A stretch of 19,616 nt of DNA from Chryseosolibacter sp964563295 (GCA_964563295.1 CAZLWX010000068.1:1-19616); one strand, 5' to 3'; counted from the first letter of the stretch, positions 1-8,587 are shown. The notes: generated by a model from the sequence alone, not told the origin. Translations and numbers: made by a program.

Positions 1-60
1 GACTATGGACTATGGACTATCGACTATGGACTATGGACTATGGACTATCGACTATGGACT
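1..60. repeat. 7-bp tandem repeat (GACTATG/GACTATC)
   Basis: Eight complete 7-bp units plus four bases run from the window edge. Each unit is GACTAT followed by G or C, and the last bases go G,G,C,G,G,G,C,G. Bases 1-28 are therefore identical to 29-56: a 28-bp higher-order unit built of four 7-mers. The array starts at the window edge, so it may be longer. It has no reading frame of note. Similar short intergenic arrays occur in Bacteroidota genomes (general knowledge); no function is known to me. Confidence 0.95.
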
Positions 61-112
61 AACCCCAGCCCTCACTCCCGGTAATAATCAGTCTCGACCA
101 TGCAACCGCCCC

Positions 113-140
113 ACCTGCAACTTGTAACCTGCAACCTGTC
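113..140. repeat. Two 14-bp tandem units reaching the icmF stop codon
   Basis: ACCTGCAACTTGTA (113-126) is followed directly by ACCTGCAACCTGTC (127-140), with 12 of 14 bases identical. The second unit runs into the icmF stop codon (complement of 139-141), so the repeat abuts and overlaps the end of the gene. It resembles degenerate intergenic repeats rather than a terminator: there is no self-complementary stem or T run. Confidence 0.75.
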
Positions 141-3100
141 ACATATTCCTCCGATACTGCCCTCCAACCTCAAACAACGCGTTCGTGATTTGCCCAAGCG
201 AGCAGACCTTCGTGGCTTCCATGAGTTCGTCGAAAATGTTCTTGTTTCGGATGGCAGCCTGTTGAACTCGTTCGAGCATGGTGGCGGCACGACCCGCCTG
301 GAATGAGTGCAACTGACGAAGCATCTTGATCTGATATTCCTTTTCTTCTGTTGTTGCGCGGATGACTTCCTGCGGGATGATGGTTGGCGATCCCTTTGAG
401 CTAAGAAAGGTGTTGACGCCGATGATCGGGTATTCGCCTGTGTGTTTCAGCGTCTCGTAGTAAAGGCTTTCTTCCTGGATCTTTCCTCGCTGGTACATCG
501 TTTCCATGGCACCCAGGACACCACCGCGTTCGGTGATGCGGTCGAATTCTATTAACACAGCTTCCTCCACCAGGTCTGTAAGCTCTTCAATGATAAATGA
601 ACCCTGAAGGGGATTCTCGTTCTTTGCCAGCCCAAGCTCCTTGTTAATAATCAGCTGTATCGCCATCGCACGGCGGACTGATTCTTCCGTTGGGGTGGTG
701 ATCGCTTCGTCGTATGCGTTCGTGTGCAGCGAATTGCAGTTGTCGTAAATCGCGTATAACGCCTGAAGCGTTGTGCGGATATCGTTGAAATCAATCTCTT
801 GTGCATGCAACGACCGGCCTGAAGTCTGAATGTGGTATTTCAGCATCTGGCTGCGCGCGTTGGCGCCGTACTTGTTCTTCATCGCTTTCGCCCACAACCT
901 TCTGGCTACACGTCCGATAACAGCATACTCCGGGTCGATGCCATTGCTGAAGAAGAAAGAGAGGTTCGGCGCGAAGTCGTTGATGTTCATGCCACGACTG
1001 AGATAGTATTCCACGTACGTAAACCCGTTCGCCAACGTAAAGGCCAGCTGCGTAATCGGATTTGCCCCCGCCTCCGCGATATGGTACCCTGAAATCGACA
1101 CCGAATAAAAATTGCGCACGTTGTTGGCGATGAAGTATTCCTGCACGTCGCCCATCAATCGCAACGCGAACTCGGTTGAGAATATGCACGTGTTCTGTGC
1201 CTGGTCTTCCTTCAGAATATCGGCCTGGACGGTCCCTCTAACCTGTGACAACGTGTCCTTCTTTATCTTTTCGTAGACATCGCGATCGAGCACCTGGTCG
1301 CCGGTAACACCCAAAAGCATCAGGCCCAGGCCATCGTTGCCTTTCGGAAGAGAGCCCTGGTATCGGGGGTGTTCGCCTTCATGATCGCGATAGATTCCAG
1401 CTATCTTTTTCTTGACCTGTTCCGCCAGGCCGTTGTTCCTGATGTACAGCTCGCACTGCTGATCGATGGCAGCGTTCATAAAATATCCAAGCAGCATGGG
1501 AGCTGGACCATTGATCGTCATCGATACAGAGGTTCTCGGATCGGCGAGGTTAAAGCCACTGTATAGCTTTTTTGCATCGTCCAGGCAGCAGATACTCACG
1601 CCAGCATTACCGATCTTGCCGTAGATGTCAGGACGATAATCGGGATCGTGGCCATAGAGCGTCACGGAATCAAATGCGGTGGACAACCGTTTCGCGGGCA
1701 TCGCGAAACTCACATAATGAAATCGCCGATTGGTGCGCTCGGGTCCGCCTTCGCCGGCGAACATCCGCGTTGGGTCTTCCCCTTCACGTTTGAACGGGTA
1801 AATTCCGGCAGTGTATGGAAATTCGCCTGGAACATTTTCCTGGAGGATCCACTTCAGCACATCGCCCCAGCCCGAATAACCAGGAAGCGACACCTTGGGG
1901 ATCTGAAGATGGGAAAGTGATTCGGTGTGTGTTTTGATTCCGATCTCGCGGTTCCGTACTTTAAAACTAAAGACCGGCTCCCGATATTTGTTGGCTTTTT
2001 CCCGCCAGCCAACGATTAACTCCCAATTCATCGGATCAAGCTGCAGCTTTATCTTCTCGTACTCGGACTTCAACCCGTCGACCAACTTATCACGGTCGCC
2101 ATTGGAGGAATTATTCAGCAATTCGATTGCTTTGTGAAGGGCGTACAATTGTTGAGCTACTTCCTTTTGCTGATCGACCCACTTGTCGTATGCCCGGTTA
2201 TTTTCCGTGATCTCGCTGAGATACCGGGTGCGGTTGGGTGGAATCACAAAGACCTTCTCCGACATCTCCCGTGTAATCTCGAACGATGATCTGAACTCCA
2301 CACCGGTTTTTTCAGCGATCTTCTCAATGAGATGTTTATACAGTTGATTGGTGCCTGGGTCGTTGAACTGTGATGCAATCGTGCCGAACACTGGCATGTC
2401 TTCCGGCTTACGGGTCCACAATTGGTGGTTACGCTGATACTGTTTCTTGACATCCCGCAAGGCATCGAGGCCACCGCGCTTGTCGAACTTATTCAAGGCG
2501 ATCACATCGGCGAAATCGAGCATGTCGATTTTCTCCAGCTGGGTGGCGGCGCCATATTCGGGTGTCATGACGTACAGCGACACGTCGCTGTGGTCAAGAA
2601 TTTCCGTGTCGCTTTGTCCAATCCCGGACGTCTCCAGGAGGATCAAGTCAAATCCGGCGGCCTTCAATATCAGGACGGCTTCTTTGACATACGCTGATAA
2701 AGCCAGGTTGCTCTGGCGCGTGGCCAGTGACCGCATGAAGACGCGGGGATTGTTGATAGCGTTCATCCGGATACGATCACCCAGCAGCGCGCCGCCTGTT
2801 TTGCGCTTCGAGGGGTCAACTGAAATAATGCCGACGGTTTTGTCCTTAAAATCGATGAGGAACCGCCTGACCACTTCGTCGACGATCGACGATTTTCCCG
2901 CCCCGCCTGTTCCCGTAATTCCGAGTATCGGCGCCTTTGACGTTTGCGCTTTCTTCCGCACCGTATCGAGCACCTTACTGTGACGCTCGAAGAAGTTTTC
3001 GGCTCCCGAGATCAGTTGAGCGATCGCGAGCTGGTTTGATGTGGTGAGTTCGTCGATGTTGGAGACAACCATTTCTCCGGTCGGAAAATCGCTCTTCTCG

Positions 3101-3576
3101 ACCAGGTCGTTGATCATTCCCTGGAGACCCATTGCTCGACCGTCGTCCGGCGAATAAATCCGCGCTATCCCGTAATCCATGAGCTCGTGGATTTCCTCCG
3201 GCAGGATAACACCGCCTCCACCGCCAAAGATGCGAATGTGGCCGGCTCCCTTCTCCTTGAGAAGGTCATACATGTATTTGAAGTACTCGTTGTGTCCACC
3301 CTGGTAGCTCGTCATTGCGATCGCCTGGGCATCTTCCTGGATAGCGGTGTTTACCACTTCCTCAACACTACGGTCATGGCCGAGGTGGATAACTTCGCAA
3401 CCTGTGCCCTGGATGATCCTTCGCATGATGTTGATGGCCGCATCATGACCGTCGAACAGGCTTGCAGCTGTTACAATCCTTATTTTATTCTTAGGCTTGT
3501 AGGGAGGGGGCGCCTGGTGGCCGGCGAGGGTTTGGTGAACTTCCTTTTTTTCAGGACTTACAGTTTCCGTGCTCAT
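139..3576 (-). CDS. icmF: Fused isobutyryl-CoA mutase / G-protein chaperone IcmF
   Basis: This is an adenosylcobalamin-dependent acyl-CoA mutase interconverting isobutyryl-CoA and n-butyryl-CoA (some IcmF also act on isovaleryl/pivalyl-CoA), fused to its own MeaI-type GTPase, which loads and repairs the cofactor. The 1145 residues follow the IcmF order. The B12-binding domain is at about 32-160, with FDGHDAA at 41-47 and His45 as the likely cobalt ligand. The GTPase has a P-loop GTGGAGKSS at 222-230 and NKFD at 362-365. A linker at about 420-560 precedes the mutase barrel (about 570-1145). Phe594 in YPFKRE and Gln739 in YQGS probably match the Phe/Gln pair that sets isobutyryl-CoA specificity, in contrast to Tyr/Arg in methylmalonyl-CoA mutase; I aligned these by eye. 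ATG start without a Shine-Dalgarno; a TAATTTTG element lies 29 nt upstream. No B12, mce or acyl-CoA genes adjoin. Cytoplasmic. Confidence 0.96.
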   Translation of the reverse strand: MSTETVSPEKKEVHQTLAGHQAPPPYKPKNKIRIVTAASLFDGHDAAINIMRRIIQGTGCEVIHLGHDRSVEEVVNTAIQEDAQAIAMTSYQGGHNEYFKYMYDLLKEKGAGHIRIFGGGGGVILPEEIHELMDYGIARIYSPDDGRAMGLQGMINDLVEKSDFPTGEMVVSNIDELTTSNQLAIAQLISGAENFFERHSKVLDTVRKKAQTSKAPILGITGTGGAGKSSIVDEVVRRFLIDFKDKTVGIISVDPSKRKTGGALLGDRIRMNAINNPRVFMRSLATRQSNLALSAYVKEAVLILKAAGFDLILLETSGIGQSDTEILDHSDVSLYVMTPEYGAATQLEKIDMLDFADVIALNKFDKRGGLDALRDVKKQYQRNHQLWTRKPEDMPVFGTIASQFNDPGTNQLYKHLIEKIAEKTGVEFRSSFEITREMSEKVFVIPPNRTRYLSEITENNRAYDKWVDQQKEVAQQLYALHKAIELLNNSSNGDRDKLVDGLKSEYEKIKLQLDPMNWELIVGWREKANKYREPVFSFKVRNREIGIKTHTESLSHLQIPKVSLPGYSGWGDVLKWILQENVPGEFPYTAGIYPFKREGEDPTRMFAGEGGPERTNRRFHYVSFAMPAKRLSTAFDSVTLYGHDPDYRPDIYGKIGNAGVSICCLDDAKKLYSGFNLADPRTSVSMTINGPAPMLLGYFMNAAIDQQCELYIRNNGLAEQVKKKIAGIYRDHEGEHPRYQGSLPKGNDGLGLMLLGVTGDQVLDRDVYEKIKKDTLSQVRGTVQADILKEDQAQNTCIFSTEFALRLMGDVQEYFIANNVRNFYSVSISGYHIAEAGANPITQLAFTLANGFTYVEYYLSRGMNINDFAPNLSFFFSNGIDPEYAVIGRVARRLWAKAMKNKYGANARSQMLKYHIQTSGRSLHAQEIDFNDIRTTLQALYAIYDNCNSLHTNAYDEAITTPTEESVRRAMAIQLIINKELGLAKNENPLQGSFIIEELTDLVEEAVLIEFDRITERGGVLGAMETMYQRGKIQEESLYYETLKHTGEYPIIGVNTFLSSKGSPTIIPQEVIRATTEEKEYQIKMLRQLHSFQAGRAATMLERVQQAAIRNKNIFDELMEATKVCSLGQITNALFEVGGQYRRNM

Positions 3577-3605
3577 ATCGTTTCAGCGCGCATAAAATAG
3601 AAAAG

Positions 3606-3613
3606 CAAAATTA
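3606..3613 (-). promoter_or_regulatory. Bacteroidota -7 promoter element of icmF
   Basis: The minus strand reads TAATTTTG, an exact match to the Bacteroidota consensus TAnnTTTG. It ends 29 nt before the icmF ATG, a normal leader length. The -33 element is poor: GTTAG rather than TTTG lies about 20 nt upstream. Confidence 0.5.
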
Positions 3614-3737
3614 CGGACTTCGCCTGTATTAAGCTAACAGTTATTAGGTTCGTGCCAGAGACCATATATTATGGAGTTATGGAGCTAAGCTTTCCTTTCC
3701 ACCGCGCTTTTCACCGGCAATCGTATCTTGCAGATTC

Positions 3738-5084
3738 ATGATCACGTCAAAAGCTGTCCGGACAGTTCTAGTCACGTTAGCCGCCATCGCTGTGCTGATG
3801 CTAGTCCTGGTCGGGCCTGTGGAGAGGACACCTGCGAGTAGTGAGGACTATTCCGATCGTATGCGCCGGGCCCTTGACGGCATAGTGATTGACACACTTT
3901 CAGCGCCACAAGCGTCTTTTTCGGTTGGATTTGCCGTGGTGAATATGACTCCTACCTGGACGACCTCGACGGCAGGGTATGGTAAGCGTCGCGGAAAACC
4001 GATGGAAGGAATTCGCGACTCCGTTTATGTCCGGGCAATGGTGATCGACAATGGCAAAAAAACGATCGCGATCGTCAGTGCTGATTTGTTGATCATCCCC
4101 CCGATCGTGACCAGTCAACTCGACACCGCGCTGGCTAGTATCGGATTTAATCTCAACAACACGTACCTGGGCGCGACTCACACACACAATAGCATTGGAA
4201 ACTGGGCGGAAGGTGCGGTGCAATTTCTGTACGGCGATTATGACCCACGCGTTGTTGCGTTGATTGTCCGGAAGATCGTCGAGAGCGTGCGTCTCGCGTC
4301 GACCAATCTTGTTCAATCTCGCATGCGTGCAGGAATGATTGCAGTGCCGTCCGCAGTCAGGAACCGGCTGATACGTGGGGGAGAGGTCGACAATTGGCTC
4401 CGCGTGATGGAAGTGATCCGTGCTGACTCGTCGAGGCTTGCCCTGTTGAGCTATACCGCACACGCCACTTGTTTACCTTCCTCTGATCTCCAATTGTCGC
4501 GCGATTACCCTGGTCGTCTTGTCGACACGCTCGAGTCGCGCGGGTACACTTTTGCCATGTTCCTCGCGGGAGCCGTCGCTAGTCATGGTCCGGCCGCGCC
4601 GACGGGTGGGGACGAATGCATTGACTGGATGGCCTCTGAGTTGTCCAACAAATACATTCGCAAGCGCGATCAGCTGAAATTTACTGACGATGCAACGCTG
4701 GAGATGGTTCGGGTCCCATTGCCCCTGTCAGATCCGCAACTAAAAATTGCGAAAGACATCAGGGTGCGGTCGTGGTTTTTCCGTCAGGCTGTGGGCGAAT
4801 ATCCGGCGTATATCACCGGACTGCGAGTCGGAAATGTAATGTTCATGGGCACACCATCCGACTTTTCGGGAGCGTTCAATCCACAAATCGATTCCATTGC
4901 TGTCGCCGAAGGATTCATCCCGGTGGTCACGAGCTTTAATGGCGGATATATTGGCTACCTGACGCCTGAGCAATATTATGATTACGACCATTACGAAACC
5001 CGCCTGATGAACTGGTATGCACCAGGAACCGGCGAGTATGTTGCCGAATGCCTGACGACACTGATGGAAAAGTTCGGTCGTTAG
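3738..5084 (+). CDS. Neutral/alkaline ceramidase-family hydrolase, membrane-anchored or secreted
   Basis: The 448-residue protein matches the N-terminal catalytic domain of neutral/alkaline non-lysosomal ceramidase (PF04734), a zinc amidase that cleaves the N-acyl bond of ceramide. A hydrophobic stretch at residues 9-26 is a signal peptide or N-terminal anchor, so it acts in the periplasm or at the surface. Candidate zinc ligands are His150 (in GATHTHNS) and His242 (in SYTAHATC); the tyrosine-rich GGYIGYLTPEQYYDYDHYE segment at 402-420 matches the family. The fourth position, normally Glu in PGEF, appears as Asp375 in GTPSDF. The protein is shorter than classical enzymes (about 650-750 residues) and lacks their C-terminal Ig-like domain. 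The true substrate could be another N-acylated lipid. Bacteroidota make sphingolipids, which fits. Single gene, converging with the permease that follows after 9 bp. Confidence 0.85.
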   Translation: MITSKAVRTVLVTLAAIAVLMLVLVGPVERTPASSEDYSDRMRRALDGIVIDTLSAPQASFSVGFAVVNMTPTWTTSTAGYGKRRGKPMEGIRDSVYVRAMVIDNGKKTIAIVSADLLIIPPIVTSQLDTALASIGFNLNNTYLGATHTHNSIGNWAEGAVQFLYGDYDPRVVALIVRKIVESVRLASTNLVQSRMRAGMIAVPSAVRNRLIRGGEVDNWLRVMEVIRADSSRLALLSYTAHATCLPSSDLQLSRDYPGRLVDTLESRGYTFAMFLAGAVASHGPAAPTGGDECIDWMASELSNKYIRKRDQLKFTDDATLEMVRVPLPLSDPQLKIAKDIRVRSWFFRQAVGEYPAYITGLRVGNVMFMGTPSDFSGAFNPQIDSIAVAEGFIPVVTSFNGGYIGYLTPEQYYDYDHYETRLMNWYAPGTGEYVAECLTTLMEKFGR

Positions 5085-5093
5085 CGATATAAC

Positions 5094-7490
5094 CTATTCA
5101 TACCTCAGCGCCTTTACCGGGTTGGCGCGCGCTGACCGCAGCGTATGGTAGCAGATCGTCGCCAGCGCAATGATCATCGCGACAACTCCGCCCAAAATAA
5201 AGGGGACTGCGTCAATCGTAATCCGGTAAGCAAAACTTTCCAGCCATCCCGTGAGCAGCCAGTATGTAAGGGGACTTGACAGCGCGAAAGCGATCACGAT
5301 AAGCAACGAAAAGTTTCGCGATAGCAACAATGTCAACTGGGTTTCGGTGGCGCCCAGCACTTTTCGAATGCCAATTTCCTTGACCTTTCTGCCGGTGGTG
5401 ATGGCCGCTAGTCCAAACAATCCCATACACGAGATCAGGATGGCGAGGCCTGCCATGATGGTTACCACCGCGCTCATTTGCTGCTCCGAAGCATACAGGG
5501 CTTCAAAATGCTCATCGAGGAATGAATACGTCAGCGGGTAATCGGCAACAATCCTGTCCCATGTTTCTTTGACGTGTTGGATGGCGTCCTGGATGTGAGC
5601 GCCATCGACCTTTACCGTCATTTCATCGTAGCCCCAGTCGGAGTGAACGACCATTGCCAGTGTGTTGATCTCATAGTGCAGGGAATTGAAGTTAAAGTCC
5701 TTCACGATCCCGATGATCGTCCCTAAAGAATCATCATTATAAAATCCATGACCAACAGGTGTGCCGATTGTTTCTTTCAGTCCAAGTTCTTTTGCAAACG
5801 ACTCATTGATGATGAAGGCCCCGCCGTTGTCGGTCTGAATGTCCTTGGAGAAGTTGCGCCCCTCCTTGATTTCCATTCCATATACCGTCAGGTATTCATA
5901 GTCGACGTTGACGTTCGATGGTGTGACATGGAATATTCCGGTGTCCGACTTCACCTTGAAGCCCCACTGGTGAAAGTTTTCACCCAGCCGTTGGCCGCTT
6001 GCAGTCACTCCAAGAACATAAGGGCTGCGCTTCAACTCTGTCCGCAGGGTCTCGAATTTCTTATTGACATCGTCGTTCATGTTGATCAACATCATTTGGT
6101 CTTTGTCGAATCCGATGTCCTTGTTCTGGATGAACATGAGTTGCTGGACAACGATAAACGTGCTGACAATCATTGCTATTGCGAGCCCGAATTGCACCAC
6201 GACTAGTCCGCTTCTGAATATCGACGTACCGGATTGACCGACGCCCTTCAGAAGGCGGGACATATTAAAAGACGTCATGTAGAACGACGGATAAATACCG
6301 GTTAATACCCCGAGACCGAAGGTGAGCAAAAGGAGAAAGCCGACATTTTCCGGTCTATCCAGGATCGATAGAAATGACAGTTTTCTTCCGATCAATTCGT
6401 TGATCAACGGAATACAGATCGCGTCGACAATCAAGGCCAAAATCAGTGCCATGCAAGCCAGCATCACCGATTCAAAAATGAACTGCAGAAAAAGTTGTCC
6501 TTTCTTGGCCCCAATAGTTTTTCTTACTCCAATTTCCTTCCAGCGGTGCGAGGCGCGGGCGGTTGTCAGGTTCATAAAATTGACGCCCGCAATCAGCAGG
6601 ATGAACACCGCTACAACTCCGAAGATGTCCAGGTAAGTTCCGTTGAATTTCCGGTAATTGTTGTAGTCATGCTCGATGTCGGTGGAAGCCAGGTGAACCT
6701 GATCCAGCCGTTGAAGGAACATGACATAGTAGTTGGTGATATCGGGGTCCGACATATGTTCTCGCAGAAAGTCGGGAAACTTTTCTTCGAGTGCTTTGAT
6801 GTCGACGCCTGGCTGGAGGAGTAGGTATGTGTTGAGGAAGTTCGAACCCCAGCGGTCGTTGAAATCCTTCTCCTCGCTTGTTCTTGTCGTTAGGGAGGCC
6901 AGCGCATCGAACTGCATGTGAGAGTTCTCGGGCACGTTGGCCAAGATGCCAGTGACTTTATATTCCTCGTTGTACAGGGTCACCGTGTTACCCAAAGCCT
7001 CATCCAGACTTTTGAAGTATTTCAGGGCTGTTTCCCGGGTTAACATCACCGAATGCGGCATATCGAGGGCCGTGAGTCGGTCACCCATTAAAACCTCGAA
7101 GTCGAAAATTTCGAGGAACGTGCTGTCGACCAGTGCCACGTACGGAAGCAGGAAGCGCTTGTCCCCTTTCTCGACCAGAATCTTTGGCCGGTTCATAAAG
7201 CGTGTAAAATTCTTTAGTTCTGGAAAATCCTTCAGCAAAGCGGGTCCCATGCCGGGCATGCTAAGCGCTACGTTTTGAACGTTGGTGCCCGGGAAGCTTT
7301 GGATTTCATCGAGCCGGTAAATGTTGTCCTTCCTGGTATGAAACGCGTCGAAGCTGCGTTCATCGGTGATGAACAAATAGATTGCGATACAGCTGGCCAA
7401 CCCGATGGCGAGGCTGAAAATGTTAATGAAGGCGTACATCGGGCTTTGCCGGATATTGCGCCATGCAATCGAAAAATAGTTCTTGATCAT
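5094..7490 (-). CDS. FtsX/MacB-type ABC transporter permease, twin FtsX domains
   Basis: The 798-residue inner-membrane protein has the plan of the large permeases common in Bacteroidota. TM1 is at about 18-41 and a MacB-like periplasmic domain (PF12704) at about 45-285. The first FtsX module starts at about 288 with the cytoplasmic coupling sequence KEIGVRKTIGAKK (318-330). After a second TM and periplasmic repeat, a second FtsX module starts at about 673 with KEIGIRKVLGATETQ (704-718). It ends RANPVKALRYE, typical of the family. These permeases work with a separate ATPase on lipoprotein, peptide or drug export or on signalling; no ATPase gene adjoins. The frame stays open to a GTG at 7523, but the ATG at 7490 gives MIKNYFSIAWRN, the usual family N-terminus, so I chose it. 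No clear promoter was seen. Confidence 0.93.
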   Translation of the reverse strand: MIKNYFSIAWRNIRQSPMYAFINIFSLAIGLASCIAIYLFITDERSFDAFHTRKDNIYRLDEIQSFPGTNVQNVALSMPGMGPALLKDFPELKNFTRFMNRPKILVEKGDKRFLLPYVALVDSTFLEIFDFEVLMGDRLTALDMPHSVMLTRETALKYFKSLDEALGNTVTLYNEEYKVTGILANVPENSHMQFDALASLTTRTSEEKDFNDRWGSNFLNTYLLLQPGVDIKALEEKFPDFLREHMSDPDITNYYVMFLQRLDQVHLASTDIEHDYNNYRKFNGTYLDIFGVVAVFILLIAGVNFMNLTTARASHRWKEIGVRKTIGAKKGQLFLQFIFESVMLACMALILALIVDAICIPLINELIGRKLSFLSILDRPENVGFLLLLTFGLGVLTGIYPSFYMTSFNMSRLLKGVGQSGTSIFRSGLVVVQFGLAIAMIVSTFIVVQQLMFIQNKDIGFDKDQMMLINMNDDVNKKFETLRTELKRSPYVLGVTASGQRLGENFHQWGFKVKSDTGIFHVTPSNVNVDYEYLTVYGMEIKEGRNFSKDIQTDNGGAFIINESFAKELGLKETIGTPVGHGFYNDDSLGTIIGIVKDFNFNSLHYEINTLAMVVHSDWGYDEMTVKVDGAHIQDAIQHVKETWDRIVADYPLTYSFLDEHFEALYASEQQMSAVVTIMAGLAILISCMGLFGLAAITTGRKVKEIGIRKVLGATETQLTLLLSRNFSLLIVIAFALSSPLTYWLLTGWLESFAYRITIDAVPFILGGVVAMIIALATICYHTLRSARANPVKALRYE

Positions 7491-7670
7491 GCCGGAAGTG
7501 TTTTGGGCCGAAGTGACGGACACACTTAAGGTATTGAACTAATGGGATTTAGAATGCAATGGTGTGCGAAATCGGCACTCTCCTCCCAATTGCGGACGAT
7601 CCAGTAATTAAAAGAGTAGTACAGGACGGGATGAAGTCTCGAATCCTTCTCCAGTACTGCCAATAGAGTG

Positions 7671-8108
7671 TCAGTCCTGACGGCGGTCTGGGTGTGCCCC
7701 AATTGTGACCGGAACGTCCAGACCTGGGTCATCCTGGCGCCGATTCACTTTCCGAAGCGAGAGTAGTCGATAGTATTCTTTGACACAGGGATACCAGGCA
7801 AAAGGCCTCCGCTTTCGCAGGTAGTCAACGTCATGCTCATTGGAATAAGCTTCGAGTTCAAAGGGATTGTAACGGTACGCATGATAATGACCATGGCCCC
7901 TGTACCGTGACAGCAGGTAGAAGTACGCGTACAGTATCCAATGGAAAATGAAAAGGAGTTCAAGCTGTTGCAAGAAGTGGATCTTTTCGTGTCGTACAAG
8001 CTTTACCTCATCCTTCGTCTTTCTACAGATCCAGATGAAAATGAAAAATGATAGCCCGGTGTAATAATTGAAAATTCTTTTTCGGGTATAGATCTTTAAC
8101 GGCAACAT
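7671..8108 (-). CDS. Small membrane protein with HExxH motif, putative mini-metalloprotease
   Basis: The 145-residue protein has two hydrophobic segments, at about 17-28 and 49-67. Between them lies VRHEKIHFLQQLEL, an HExxH zinc-protease-type motif with His40, Glu41 and His44. After the second segment come a Tyr/His-rich stretch (GHGHYHAYRY, 71-80) and NPFELEAYSNE (81-91), whose Glu84, Glu86 or Glu91 could be the third zinc ligand, as in gluzincins. I recall small Bacteroidota hypotheticals sharing HEKIH plus FExEAY, but I cannot name a characterised member. The last 30 residues are polar and look non-conserved. It may be an integral-membrane metallopeptidase related in principle to M48/M56; catalysis is inference. 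Starts at ATG with no Shine-Dalgarno; the 3' end lies 180 bp from the permease start. Confidence 0.72.
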   Translation of the reverse strand: MLPLKIYTRKRIFNYYTGLSFFIFIWICRKTKDEVKLVRHEKIHFLQQLELLFIFHWILYAYFYLLSRYRGHGHYHAYRYNPFELEAYSNEHDVDYLRKRRPFAWYPCVKEYYRLLSLRKVNRRQDDPGLDVPVTIGAHPDRRQD

Positions 8109-8300
8109 GATAACTATTGGGATAATACTGGTCCCCAGCTGCAGTCATTCAATCTTCGTGCCGGTTCGGGGAATCAGGGCGTTGGCTCGTATATAAAGAT
8201 TTCCGGTTGGATTGTATATCAGGCCCGCCATCGTTGTACCAGGAAAAAAATGGCATCTCTCAGAATGCACCCTGGCGATTAAAATAAAAAAAACGACAGC

Positions 8301-8510
8301 TTATCGTCCGAATTTCCGCACCTTGTTGTTGCGGATTCTTTCCTTCACGACACGTCTCAGGTCCATCGACAAGCCCGTGGCGCAGCAAGCGGCCAGGAAT
8401 ATAAAAAAGGGACCGGTCGCGTGGTCGCGCATGATTCCATTCACACCTGCCAGAATCATCACACCGATGGCGATGATCGAAAGAACCAGCACAATAATAT
8501 TCTTTTTCAT
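8301..8510 (-). CDS. Small two-TM membrane protein, unknown function
   Basis: The 69-residue protein has two predicted membrane helices: about 3-23 (NIIVLVLSIIAIGVMILAG) and about 32-48 (GPFFIFLAACCATGLS). It ends in a strongly basic tail (DLRRVVKERIRNNKVRKFGR), which suggests both ends are cytoplasmic. I do not recognise a family. The frame extends upstream to a TTG at 8552, but the ATG at 8510 is preferred: the first helix then begins at once after MKKN, and an exact TAnnTTTG element (8550-8557) sits on top of the TTG, so the transcript would start after it. It is monocistronic by position. Confidence 0.6.
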   Translation of the reverse strand: MKKNIIVLVLSIIAIGVMILAGVNGIMRDHATGPFFIFLAACCATGLSMDLRRVVKERIRNNKVRKFGR

Positions 8511-8549
8511 CTGGGATTGAGTAATTGTGTTATCGATCTCTTCAGATTT

Positions 8550-8557
8550 CAAATTTA
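8550..8557 (-). promoter_or_regulatory. Bacteroidota -7 promoter element of the 69-residue membrane protein
   Basis: The minus strand reads TAAATTTG, an exact TAnnTTTG match ending 39 nt before the ATG at 8510. It overlaps the alternative TTG start at 8552, which argues against that start. No good TTTG was seen at -33. Confidence 0.45.
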
Positions 8558-8587
8558 ATGTGACGACACAGTCTTTTTTTGTGAGAT

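Noticed and set aside
1..60. CRISPR array
   Set aside because: Units are 7 bp with no spacers, and no cas genes are present.
2447..2983. 178-residue plus-strand open frame inside icmF
   Set aside because: It is antisense to the conserved GTPase domain of icmF; Ser/Arg-rich composition is typical of a shadow frame.
3900..4463. 187-residue minus-strand frame opposite the ceramidase-like gene
   Set aside because: Cys/His/Arg-rich composition without domain logic; the plus strand encodes clear ceramidase motifs.
7526..7732. 68-residue minus-strand open frame between the permease and the HExxH protein
   Set aside because: It overlaps the end of the HExxH gene by 62 bp, has no recognisable domain or promoter, and its composition looks random.
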